From a bacterium (GTDB lineage Bacteria; Ratteibacteria; UBA8468; B48-G9; JAFGKM01): 34,399 nt of DNA. This document shows positions 16,268 to 23,487 of the stretch, in pieces; the first letter of the stretch is position 1, and each line of letters opens with the position of its first letter. Under the pieces are notes generated by a model, which was not told the origin of the DNA, made no database searches, and was given only the letters and a program-made list of their open reading frames with translations. Both the position numbers and the translations under genes were made by a program. Where the stretch lies: contig DAOOVW010000012.1 in NCBI GenBank assembly GCA_035370465.1, positions 3,143 to 37,541 of the forward strand, given 5' to 3'.

Positions 16268-16359
16268 TTATCTCCTCGTTTTAATTTATTATATGTGTTC
16301 TACACAATTATATAAATTTTCTCATCAAAATATCTTTTTACAAAATTTATCTCAAAAAT

Positions 16360-16388
16360 TTGGAATAAAATTTCTGGTATGTTAAAAT
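16360..16388 (+). promoter_or_regulatory. Promoter of the transketolase-larE operon
   Basis: TTGGAA at 16360-16365, a 17-base spacer and TAAAAT at 16383-16388 in a GTTAAAAT context, 22 bases before the start codon. The -10 context and the GGAGAAGAA-ATG leader match those of the acyl-CoA synthetase gene. Confidence 0.5.
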
Positions 16389-16410
16389 TATTTTTCAAAA
16401 AGGAGAAGAA

Positions 16411-18327
16411 ATGGGAAGATTTGAAAAAGAAAAATTGGAAAAGGATGAATTAGAAAAATTAGAAAATTTAAGTAAGATATGTAAAGGGGATATTTTAACA
16501 ATGACAACTCTTGCGAATTCAGGACATCCCGGAGGAGCAATTTCATCTCTTGATATATTTTTAACTACATGGTACTTCGCAAATATCTCCCCAGAAAGTA
16601 TTGATTTACAAGAAAGAGATAAAATTATTGTAAGTCATGGGCATACATCTGCTGCTGTTTATTCTGTTTTAGGGCGATTAGGATTTTTTGATATAGACAT
16701 CGCACTTTCAACTTTCCGACTTGGTGGAAGTATTTTTGAAGGTCATGTTGTCCGAAAAGTTCCAGGTATTGAGTGGGGAACAGGAAATTTAGGACAGGGA
16801 CTTTCTGCTGGTTGTGGTTTTGCTTTATCTGATAAAATTCATAATAGAGATAGTTATACATTTGTTTTAATGAGCGATGGAGAACAGACAAAAGGACAAG
16901 TAGGAGAGGCAAGGAGGTTTGCAGTAAAATATGGTCTGAATAACATTACAGTTATCATTGATTATAATAAATTACAAATAAGTGGAAATATTGAAAAAAT
17001 TATGCCATGTAGAATATATGAAAATTATAAAGCAGACGGATGGGAAGTTATTGATGGTGTTGATGGGCATGATTTTAACTCTCTTTATGATGCAATTAAA
17101 AATTCAATTGAAATTAAAAGACCTGTTTGTATAATTGCTCAAACAGTTATGGGAAAAGGTATTTCTTTTATGGAAAATCAGCATAAATATCATGGAAAAC
17201 CATTAAATGAAGAAGAATATAAAAAAGCAATTGATGAATTGGGAATTTCAGTTGATTTAGATAAATATAAACAATTAAGAAAGAAAAAATGGGAATATCC
17301 AGAAAGAAAGTTTTATTTCTCTCCAAAAATTGAAAAAGGTAATCCCATTATATATAAAGAAAAAACAGATAATAGGACTGCCTATGGAAAAGCGCTTGAC
17401 GATATAGCAAAATTAAATGTTGGAAATGAGTATCCAATTGTTGTTTTTGATTGTGACTTATCTTCAAGTGTAAAAACAGATTATTTTGAAAAGGACTTTC
17501 CTGAAAGATTCTTTCAGGTTGGAGTTCAGGAACATAATGCTGCTACCATTGCAGGAGCAATTTCAACTGATAAGGTCATAAGTTTCTTTTCTGATTTTGG
17601 TGTTTTTGGAGTTGATGAGACATATAATCAACAACGGCTTAATGACCAGAATTTTACAAACTTAAAACTTGTCTGCACTCATTTAGGCCTTGATGTAGGA
17701 GAAGATGGGAAAACGCATCAATGTATTGATTATATTGGAGTTTTAAGGAATATTTTTGGATTTAAAATAGTAATACCAGCAGACCCAAATCAAACAGATA
17801 AAGTTATAAGATATATTTCAGATAAAGAGGGAAATTGGTTTGTTGGAATGGGAAGGTCAAAATTACCAATTATTACAAAAGAAAATGGGGAAATTTATTT
17901 TGGAGATAACTACAATATTCAATATGGAAAATGTGATTTAATAAGAGAAGGTAAAGATGGTTATATTTTGACTTATGGATGTATGGTTTATAGAGCAATA
18001 GAAATAGTTGAAGAATTAAAAAAAGATGGAATTTCTATTGGAGTTATAAATTTCCCATTTCCAGCAGAAATTGATAAAGAAATTATGGAAAAAGCATTAA
18101 AAACATCTTTTTTAATTACTTATGAAGACCACCATATAGATACAGGACTTTCTTTGACAGTTGGAATTTACCTTTCTGAAAATGGATATAATGGTAAATT
18201 TTACAGAAAAGGAGTTACAAATTATGGTGCTTCAGGACAACCAGATGAATTGTTAAAAAGATTTGGAATGGATATTGAAAGTATGGTTTCTTTTATAAAA
18301 GACAAACTTGAAAATAAAAATGGATAA
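16411..18327 (+). CDS. tkt: Transketolase
   Basis: 638 residues, both halves in one chain. The thiamine-diphosphate domain shows LANSGHPGGAISS (34-46), SHGHTSAA (75-82), EGHVVRKVPGIEWGTGNLGQ (110-129) and the cofactor motif SDGEQTKGQ...IDYNKLQ (155-189, D156 and N186). The pyrimidine domain has the catalytic glutamate E374 in VGVQEHNAATIAGA. The C-terminal domain begins near residue 500 (LTYGCMVYRAIEI). It transfers two-carbon ketol units between pentose, hexose and tetrose phosphates in the non-oxidative pentose phosphate pathway, which would absorb pentose released by arabinofuranosidase action. It is first gene of a five-gene rightward operon; its last 8 bases overlap the next start. Confidence 0.95.
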   Translation: MGRFEKEKLEKDELEKLENLSKICKGDILTMTTLANSGHPGGAISSLDIFLTTWYFANISPESIDLQERDKIIVSHGHTSAAVYSVLGRLGFFDIDIALSTFRLGGSIFEGHVVRKVPGIEWGTGNLGQGLSAGCGFALSDKIHNRDSYTFVLMSDGEQTKGQVGEARRFAVKYGLNNITVIIDYNKLQISGNIEKIMPCRIYENYKADGWEVIDGVDGHDFNSLYDAIKNSIEIKRPVCIIAQTVMGKGISFMENQHKYHGKPLNEEEYKKAIDELGISVDLDKYKQLRKKKWEYPERKFYFSPKIEKGNPIIYKEKTDNRTAYGKALDDIAKLNVGNEYPIVVFDCDLSSSVKTDYFEKDFPERFFQVGVQEHNAATIAGAISTDKVISFFSDFGVFGVDETYNQQRLNDQNFTNLKLVCTHLGLDVGEDGKTHQCIDYIGVLRNIFGFKIVIPADPNQTDKVIRYISDKEGNWFVGMGRSKLPIITKENGEIYFGDNYNIQYGKCDLIREGKDGYILTYGCMVYRAIEIVEELKKDGISIGVINFPFPAEIDKEIMEKALKTSFLITYEDHHIDTGLSLTVGIYLSENGYNGKFYRKGVTNYGASGQPDELLKRFGMDIESMVSFIKDKLENKNG

Positions 18328-18526
18328 TTGTAAAAACAAAGAAAAAAATATCAAAAGTTGTACCTGTTCTTATCCATGTGAGAAAAAAGGTGTTTGTTGT
18401 GAATGTTTAAGGTCCCACTGGATAAATAACGAACTTCCTGGATGTCTTTTCCCACCAGATGCAGAAAAAACTTATGATAGGTCTTTAAAATATTTTATAA
18501 AGGTCTGGAGTGAAAAATTAAAATAA
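18320..18526 (+). CDS. DUF6485-type cysteine-rich small protein
   Basis: 68 residues from the ATG at 18320; a TTG at 18308 is in frame but lies deeper in the transketolase gene and is less likely. Seven cysteines are arranged as C..CTCSYPC..KGVCCECL, followed by LPGCLFPPDAEKTYDRS, a pattern I associate with the small uncharacterised family DUF6485. The cysteine spacing suggests a metal site, zinc or iron-sulfur. No function is known. It overlaps the transketolase stop by 8 bases and is followed 2 bases later by the MFS gene. Confidence 0.75.
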   Translation: MDNCKNKEKNIKSCTCSYPCEKKGVCCECLRSHWINNELPGCLFPPDAEKTYDRSLKYFIKVWSEKLK

Positions 18527-18528
18527 AT

Positions 18529-19656
18529 TTGAAAAACAGATATTTATTATGGTGTATTTTCTTTTTTATATTTTTAGGGACGAGTTCTTCTCAACCATAT
18601 ATCAATGTATATCTTAAGGAATTAGGTTATTCTCCAATTCCTCTTTCATTTGTTCTTGCAAGTGTCTATTTTACAATGGCTTTTACTGAAATTTTCGCTC
18701 CATCTATTCTTAAAAAATTAGGTCTGAAAAAAGGAATAATGATTGGCGCTCCTGCCTCTTGTCTTTTTGCTTTTTTTCTTTTTGCCTTTAAAAATTTAGG
18801 TATATTTATTTTAGGTGCTATTATTTGGGGATTTGGAGCATGCATTCTATGGGCATCTGTTCACACAATGCTTCTTAAAATTTCAAATGAAAATAGATAT
18901 GGAATTGAAATTGGATATCTTCGTTTTTTTGTTCAAGTTGGGCTTTTAATTGGTTCTTTTGTTTTAGGACAGATTGCCATAATAAGTAATTTTAGAAATT
19001 TATTTTTAGTCGCTTTCTTTTTTACTTTTTCTGGTTTTTTATTTACCTTCTTTTTAGAAGATGTGAAAACATCTTTTTCAAAATTTAATTTTAATACTGC
19101 ATTTTCAAAAAAATTAACAATTTTTACCATTGCTATGTTTATAAGTGTTTTTGGATATGGTTTAGTTGTCAACCAACTTAATTTTTTTATTGCAGAAAAA
19201 TTCTCAATTTCTTTTCTCAGTAAAATAATCGTCCTTTTCTATCTTTCAGCAGGAATTTTAAGTTTTTTTGGTGGTAAATTAATTGACAAAACTGGTGAAA
19301 TTATTATACCTTTTCTTTTCTTCTTATTTTCAGGACTCTTTTTAATAATTTTTTCTTTTTATCAATCAATTCCTTTATCAATTTTTTCAATAATTTTTAT
19401 AGGTGGGCTATATGAAATTGTTCCTATTGCAATAACGGTAAGAATTGGTAAAATTATCCCAGAAAATAAAAGAGCAAATACAATCTCTTCCACTTTTTTA
19501 TGGAGAGACTTTGGAATTGGGGCAAGCATTTTCCTTTTAGGTCTTATGAGAAGTAAATTTACTTATCAGAAAAATTTTATTATAATGGGAATTATATTTG
19601 TTCTAATGGGTATCGTTTTTATCTTTTCTTTTAAAAATGAAAAAAAATTCAATTAA
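18529..19656 (+). CDS. MFS transporter (second copy)
   Basis: 375 residues with about 12 transmembrane helices. It starts at TTG 18529; an in-frame TGA at 18511 leaves no ATG choice. The first helix YLLWCIFFFIFLGTSSSQPY is followed by INVYLKELGYS, an opening seen in the LacY/nucleoside-symporter-like (PPP/HcaT) branch. ACILWASVHTMLLKI lies in helix 4. WRDFGIGASIFLLGL occurs near the end. The substrate is unknown. It is not related closely to the MFS protein at 14747-15925. It overlaps radC by 20 bases and sits in the tkt-larE operon, so expression should be tied to central metabolism genes. Confidence 0.85.
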   Translation: MKNRYLLWCIFFFIFLGTSSSQPYINVYLKELGYSPIPLSFVLASVYFTMAFTEIFAPSILKKLGLKKGIMIGAPASCLFAFFLFAFKNLGIFILGAIIWGFGACILWASVHTMLLKISNENRYGIEIGYLRFFVQVGLLIGSFVLGQIAIISNFRNLFLVAFFFTFSGFLFTFFLEDVKTSFSKFNFNTAFSKKLTIFTIAMFISVFGYGLVVNQLNFFIAEKFSISFLSKIIVLFYLSAGILSFFGGKLIDKTGEIIIPFLFFLFSGLFLIIFSFYQSIPLSIFSIIFIGGLYEIVPIAITVRIGKIIPENKRANTISSTFLWRDFGIGASIFLLGLMRSKFTYQKNFIIMGIIFVLMGIVFIFSFKNEKKFN

Positions 19657-20347
19657 ATATTGGCCAAAAGATGAAAAACCGAGAGAAAAATTATTAAGAG
19701 ATGGTGAACATACTCTTTCTGATGCTCAACTTCTTGCAATTCTTTTAAGAACAGGTACAAAAGGAGAAAGTGCAGTTGACCTTGCAATGGAAATAATGAA
19801 TAAATTTAAGTCATTCAGAAATATGAGCCATATAAATTTAAAAAAATGGGAAGAAATAAAAGGACTGGGAGAAGCAAAAATCTGTCAGATAAAAGCAGCA
19901 ATTGAAATTGGAAGAAGAATGCAAGAACAGGTTCTAAAAGAAAAAAGAATAAAAATAAAAAATCCAGAAGACGCTGTAAAATTTATTTTACCAAGGATGA
20001 GAGACCTTAAATTTGAGATTTTTAAGGTCTTACATTTAGATGCAAAAAATAGAATTTTTGAAATGTCCGAAATTGAACAAGGGACTATAAATCAGGCAAA
20101 TCCAATCATAAGAAACATTTTTCAGAAAGCAATTGAAAATTTTTCCTGCTGTCTTATTTGCGTTCATAACCATCCATCGGGTGACCCACAGCCAAGTCAG
20201 GAAGATATTGAATTCACCAACCAACTTAAAAAAAGTGGGGAAATACTTGGAATAAAAGTTTTAGACCATATAATTATTGGTGATAACTCATATTATAGTT
20301 TTGCAAGTAATAGACAATCAAGTTTTAAAGTCAGTAGTAATGAATAA
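19637..20347 (+). CDS. radC: RadC-family JAB/MPN-domain protein
   Basis: 236 residues. The N-terminal KPREKLLRDGEHTLSDAQLLAILLRTGT region (14-41) and a helix-hairpin-helix segment (about 68-90, EEIKGLGEAKICQIKAA) precede the JAB metal-binding domain. CVHNHPSGDPQPSQEDI (175-191) supplies H177, H179 and D190. RadC proteins were named for DNA repair, but that role is not firmly supported; the domain is a predicted metalloprotease-type fold. The ATG sits 20 bases inside the upstream MFS gene. Start and length agree with the family. Confidence 0.93.
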   Translation: MKKNSIKYWPKDEKPREKLLRDGEHTLSDAQLLAILLRTGTKGESAVDLAMEIMNKFKSFRNMSHINLKKWEEIKGLGEAKICQIKAAIEIGRRMQEQVLKEKRIKIKNPEDAVKFILPRMRDLKFEIFKVLHLDAKNRIFEMSEIEQGTINQANPIIRNIFQKAIENFSCCLICVHNHPSGDPQPSQEDIEFTNQLKKSGEILGIKVLDHIIIGDNSYYSFASNRQSSFKVSSNE

Positions 20348-20405
20348 ACTCTATATAATCCCCCATTTGAAGGGAAAAATAAAAGTTGAAGAAGAAAACA
20401 GGACA

Positions 20406-21221
20406 ATGGAAGAGAAAATAAAAAAATTAAAAGGGATTCTTAAAAATTTACAAAATGTTATTGTATCTTATTCAGGTGGGGTTGATAGTTCTTTCCTTTT
20501 GGAAGTAGCAGTTGAAACAATTGGAAAAGAAAATGTTATTGCAGTAATTAGCATATCTGATATTTTTACCAAAGAAGAAAAGGACTTTGCAGAAAAATTT
20601 TGTGCCAGTTGTGGAGTAAGATACATTAAAATAAAGACAAACCAACTTCAAAATAAAAATTTTATAAAAAATCTTCCTGATAGATGTTTCTGGTGTAAAA
20701 AAGAGTTATTTGAGAAAATGGAAAAAATAAGAAGAAAGAATAAATTTAATTATATAATTGATGGAACAAACAAAAATGACGAAAATGATTATAGACCCGG
20801 GGAGAAAGCAAAAAAAATTTTTAATGTCCTTTCTCCATTAAAAGAGGTTGACATAACAAAAGAAGAAATAAGAAAATATTCAAAAAAAATTGGATTACCT
20901 ACCTGGAATAAACCACAAATGTCCTGTCTTGCAACAAGAATTCCTTATGGAGAAAAAATAACAAGAGAAAAATTAAAAAGAATTGAAGAAGGAGAAAAAT
21001 TTTTAATTTCTCTTGGTTTTAAAATTGTTAGAATTCGTGAGCATGAAGAAATTGCGAGAATAGAAGTAGACAAACAGAAAATTGAAAAACTGGTAAAAAT
21101 GAAAGAAAAAGTTGTAAAAAAACTAAAAACACTCGGTTATAAATATATAACAGTTGACCTTGATGGATATAGAAGTGGAAGTATGAATGAAGTTATAAAA
21201 ATATCTAACCGCGCGGGTTGA
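20406..21221 (+). CDS. larE: LarE-type ATP-dependent sulfur transferase (nickel-pincer cofactor)
   Basis: 271 residues from ATG 20406, which gives the usual N-terminus. In-frame starts further left (20340, 20277) add a tail not seen in the family and run into radC. The PP-loop is SYSGGVDSSF (21-30). PDRCFWCKKELF (91-102) provides C94 and C97, and QMSCLATRIPYG (171-182) C174. LarE adenylates a pyridinium carboxylate and inserts sulfur for the nickel-pincer nucleotide of lactate racemase-type enzymes. The C94/C97/C174 set fits the [4Fe-4S]-dependent type better than the single sacrificial cysteine type; that is my inference. No larA, larB or larC is in the window. It is last in the tkt operon. 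Confidence 0.88.
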   Translation: MEEKIKKLKGILKNLQNVIVSYSGGVDSSFLLEVAVETIGKENVIAVISISDIFTKEEKDFAEKFCASCGVRYIKIKTNQLQNKNFIKNLPDRCFWCKKELFEKMEKIRRKNKFNYIIDGTNKNDENDYRPGEKAKKIFNVLSPLKEVDITKEEIRKYSKKIGLPTWNKPQMSCLATRIPYGEKITREKLKRIEEGEKFLISLGFKIVRIREHEEIARIEVDKQKIEKLVKMKEKVVKKLKTLGYKYITVDLDGYRSGSMNEVIKISNRAG

Positions 21222-21379
21222 ACAAAAAAAATTTAACATTTTTAAAAGTCCGCAGGATCCTGTAGAGATTTTTTATAAATTTTATAGTTGAAAATTTTAT
21301 GGATGGTTGCTTCTTGTTTTTACAGGAAAAAATAGACATTACCAATAGGCACAACGAGAGATAGAGGGGATTTGATAAA

Positions 21380-21444
21380 ATCCCATAAGCATAACTTATC
21401 GCTTCGGCGCTTGCCCGTCTGAGTATTAACAAAGGAGGGAGGCA
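21380..21444 (+). repeat. Dispersed repeat type 1, copy B
   Basis: Begins AATCCCATAAGCATAACTTA, then CGCTTCGGCGCTTGCCCGTC, and ends in ACAAAGGAGGGAGGC. It is nearly identical to 13998-14060 in the same orientation. It lies between larE and the first toxin-antitoxin pair. Confidence 0.8.
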
Positions 21445-21534
21445 ATTTTCCCCTTTAAAAATCCTTAAAAATTTGTTTCTGAGGGAATAACACTCTTTCT
21501 TGGAGATTATTTTTGTGGAACGACGGCATGACTG

Positions 21535-21563
21535 TTGACAAATTATTTCTTAAATAATATAAT
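21535..21563 (+). promoter_or_regulatory. Consensus sigma-70 promoter of the RHH/PIN pair
   Basis: TTGACA at 21535-21540, a 17-base spacer and TATAAT at 21558-21563: both hexamers and the spacing are perfect consensus. The AT-rich stretch up to the start codon (ATAATG and GATAATGATATAAC) could hold the antitoxin operator. A promoter this strong is expected to need repression, as in autoregulated toxin-antitoxin operons. Confidence 0.75.
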
Positions 21564-21599
21564 AATGTAAGATAATGATATAACATAAGGGGAACCAAA

Positions 21600-21866
21600 A
21601 TGATTAAAGAAGAAAAAGAAGAAATGGTAAAAACTCAAATTATTTTAACATCAGAACAATATAAGGTATTGCGAAATCTTGCCAAAGAAAGAGATGTTTC
21701 TATGGCTGCTCTTATCAGGGAAGCAGTGGAAAATGCCTATATTAAAAAAGTTGATTATCAGGAACAATTAGAAGCATTGAAACGCATATCTTCTCGAAAA
21801 GGAGATGTTTCTGACTGGGAAACAATGAAAAAAGAAATTAGAGAAGGATTTATAGGAAAGGAGTAA
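21600..21866 (+). CDS. Ribbon-helix-helix antitoxin (VapB/CopG-like)
   Basis: 88 residues. TQIILTSEQYKVLRNLAKERDVSMAALIREAVENAY (about 12-47) is a ribbon-helix-helix DNA-binding fold: a short strand, helix, turn, and second helix ending in the family I-R-E-A-V pattern. The C-terminal part (DYQEQLEALKRISSRKGDVSDWETMKKEIREGF) is the region expected to wrap the toxin. It starts behind AAGGGGAACC and a consensus promoter. The stop is immediately followed by the PIN toxin start, whose ribosome site AAGGAG lies inside this gene. It probably represses its own promoter. Confidence 0.82.
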   Translation: MIKEEKEEMVKTQIILTSEQYKVLRNLAKERDVSMAALIREAVENAYIKKVDYQEQLEALKRISSRKGDVSDWETMKKEIREGFIGKE

Positions 21867-22301
21867 ATGAATATATTTTTAGACACTTGTATTTTTGAGT
21901 ATGCACAAGGCAAAGCAAGTATTTATAAAAATCCCTGTCTTGATATTCTTCAAGCAATTTTAGATAACAAAATTACTCCTTATACAGACACAGAAGTTTT
22001 TCAAGAAATTTGGTATAGGCATTATAGGAGAGATGAAGACAGAGGAATTGGGTTATTAAAAGATACCTTAAAAATAATTAAACAAAACAATATCTTACCA
22101 ATAACTTATCGTGATATAACTTTAGCAATTGAACTTGGAAAAGAGTATGGAAATATAATTGAACCCAGGGATGCTTTGCATTTAGCAGTGATGCTTAAAA
22201 ATCATATCGACATTATTTGTACGGTAGACAAAGGAATAAAAGCAGTCAAAGAAATCACCGCAATAGACCCTATTGATTTAGAAGAACAATTTAAAAAATA
22301 G
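21867..22301 (+). CDS. PIN-domain toxin (VapC-like ribonuclease)
   Basis: 144 residues. The N-terminus MNIFLDTCIFEYAQG has the first catalytic aspartate (D6). An acidic residue in TDTEVFQEIWYR (about 40-51), D102 in EPRDALHLAVM and D119 in IICTVDKGIKAV complete the PIN acidic cluster. PIN toxins are Mg2+-dependent ribonucleases, many cutting tRNA or rRNA. Together with the ribbon-helix-helix gene directly upstream it makes a complete type II toxin-antitoxin pair. The RNA target cannot be predicted. This toxin is not closely similar to the PIN protein at 22829-23230. Confidence 0.82.
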   Translation: MNIFLDTCIFEYAQGKASIYKNPCLDILQAILDNKITPYTDTEVFQEIWYRHYRRDEDRGIGLLKDTLKIIKQNNILPITYRDITLAIELGKEYGNIIEPRDALHLAVMLKNHIDIICTVDKGIKAVKEITAIDPIDLEEQFKK

Positions 22302-22486
22302 TCCCTTCCTGTTGTGTCAAATAAAAATCTACTTAAAATAATAATTCGTTGAGATATTAAAAATCTGTTCCAACACATTGTTTCTTTTTCTATTTGGATA
22401 ATTTAAGGGAGTAGTTTACAATTTTAAAAAGATAGTTGTTTCTGTTTTTACAAATAGAAAAAGGGATATTAAAAAAAGGAGGGACA
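22302..22486 (+). promoter_or_regulatory. Structured leader upstream of the small membrane protein gene
   Basis: Contains a perfect 13-base inverted repeat: CTTTTTCTATTTG at 22384-22396 and CAAATAGAAAAAG at 22451-22463, separated by 54 bases. The right arm ends about 10 bases before the AAAGGAGGGACA ribosome site at 22475-22486. Pairing could influence translation or be a terminator/antiterminator arrangement. No known riboswitch class is recognised. Confidence 0.4.
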
Positions 22487-22699
22487 ATGGAAGAGATAAA
22501 ATTGAAAGTGGATGGGTATACAAAGTTTATTTTGACAGTAATTGCAGTTGCTCTTCTTGGTCTATTATTTAAACCATTGTTGTTTTCTAAAAATTTAACA
22601 GCAAGTCAGCAAGAAATAGATGTTAATATCACTAAAATTGATGGTTATCGTGTTAGTTCCTCTTTTGGCACTCCCATTAAAGTAAAAGTTGTTAAGTAA
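22487..22699 (+). CDS. Small single-pass membrane protein, unknown
   Basis: 70 residues from the ATG at 22487, chosen for its strong AAAGGAGGGAC site. MEEIKLKVDGYTKF is followed by one transmembrane helix (about 14-33, ILTVIAVALLGLLFKPLLF), then an exported tail of about 37 residues ending YRVSSSFGTPIKVKVVK. The topology resembles small inner-membrane proteins found across AT-rich candidate phyla, and I do not recognise a family. It stands alone between two toxin-antitoxin pairs and has a 185-base leader with an inverted repeat. Confidence 0.6.
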   Translation: MEEIKLKVDGYTKFILTVIAVALLGLLFKPLLFSKNLTASQQEIDVNITKIDGYRVSSSFGTPIKVKVVK

Positions 22700-22828
22700 T
22701 AAAAAAGAAATAATACTTGTTTTGTTATAAATTTTATAAATTAGAAAAAAAAATATCTTGAAGTATTTTCATCTTAAATTTTGTTTTGTTATACCTTTGG
22801 TCCTATTCTAAAGTAGTTGCTCTATTTA

Positions 22829-23230
22829 TTATTTGTTTTTCTCATATCTCCAAAAATCCTGCGGAGAAACAATATCAATTCCTTTATATTGTTTTAAGAT
22901 AAGTAAATCTTCATCTCCACTTATAATACATTGGCATTTACCCTGAATAGCAGTAGCAAGGATAAAATCATCTTTTGGATCACGAGAAATATTTTCTGCC
23001 AGTTTTTTAGGAGTTACAATTATTAAACGACTTTGGAGTAATTGAACTGCCTTATTTACTTCATACTTAGAAAAATTAAATTTATTAATCAAGTTTTCAG
23101 AAAATTCGGTAAGGATAAATTTTGAAATAAAAATTTCATGAAAACAAACACAATGTTCAAACAATTCGTTACATACTCCACGCGAAATAAAAGCAGCGAT
23201 TAAAATATTGGTATCAAATACTATTTTCAT
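22829..23230 (-). CDS. PIN-family toxin (COG1569 type)
   Basis: 133 residues. MKIVFDTNILIAAFISRG (D6), then FILTEFSENLINKF (about 38-51, acidic E), SRDPKDDFILATAIQGKCQCII (D84-D88 region) and SGDEDLLIL (D109) give the PIN acidic pocket. The form D-P-K-D-D-x-x-L..A.....C.I.S-G-D-x-D-L-L is typical of the 'putative toxin component, PIN family' group. The start overlaps the stop of the antitoxin gene by 4 bases (ATGA). It should be an RNase neutralised by the upstream ribbon-helix-helix protein. Confidence 0.83.
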   Translation of the reverse strand: MKIVFDTNILIAAFISRGVCNELFEHCVCFHEIFISKFILTEFSENLINKFNFSKYEVNKAVQLLQSRLIIVTPKKLAENISRDPKDDFILATAIQGKCQCIISGDEDLLILKQYKGIDIVSPQDFWRYEKNK

Positions 23231-23439
23231 GAGACCTGTTCAAAAATATCCTTATCAGTATACACACGGGAACTTTTCTTCATCATCCTTGCACGCAGAG
23301 TTCTAAATTCTCGGATAAACAAATAGTTTTGTAATGATTCTTTTATGATATTACTACGAGTTGTTCCTTCCTCCTCGGCTATTTTATCAATTTGTTTTTT
23401 CATATCTTCTGGTATGCTTACTGTTATAATTTTTCTCAT
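23227..23439 (-). CDS. Ribbon-helix-helix antitoxin
   Basis: 70 residues. MRKIITVSIPEDMKKQIDKIAEEEGTTRSNIIKESLQNYL is a clear ribbon-helix-helix domain: the ITVSIPEDM strand and the T-R-S-N-I-I-K-E second helix. The C-terminal tail (FRTLRARMMKKSSRVYTDKDIFEQVS) is the toxin-binding part. It has a strong ACAGGAGGTAAA ribosome site and a promoter 20 bases further up. It pairs with the PIN toxin downstream. The two toxin-antitoxin pairs in this window share architecture but little sequence. Confidence 0.83.
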   Translation of the reverse strand: MRKIITVSIPEDMKKQIDKIAEEEGTTRSNIIKESLQNYLFIREFRTLRARMMKKSSRVYTDKDIFEQVS

Positions 23440-23458
23440 ATTTTACCTCCTGTAATAA

Positions 23459-23487
23459 AATTTAATACAAAATTTTATTTTTGTCAA
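23459..23487 (-). promoter_or_regulatory. Promoter of the second RHH/PIN pair
   Basis: On the minus strand: TTGACA at 23487-23482, a 17-base spacer, TAAATT at 23464-23459. The -35 box lies inside the outer end of a 23-base inverted repeat (23481-23503). Confidence 0.65.

Larger units (their letters stand above)
21222..21599. other. Intergenic gap with dispersed repeat and toxin-antitoxin promoter
   Basis: No coding sequence is apparent. It contains CCGCAGGATCCTGT at 21250-21263 (also at 27888), a GGCACAACGAGAGAT motif near 21345, repeat type 1 copy B (21380-21444) and the promoter of the RHH/PIN pair (21535-21563). Confidence 0.6.

Noticed and set aside
16275..16325. TTTATA-17-TATAAT as promoter for the J-domain gene
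   Set aside because: The -35 box is far from consensus in a region that is nearly all A and T, so a match is expected by chance; left unannotated.
20277..20405. Longer starts for larE at 20277 and 20340
   Set aside because: They add 22-43 residues not seen in LarE, and the first lies inside the end of radC. The 20406 start gives the standard N-terminus before the PP-loop.
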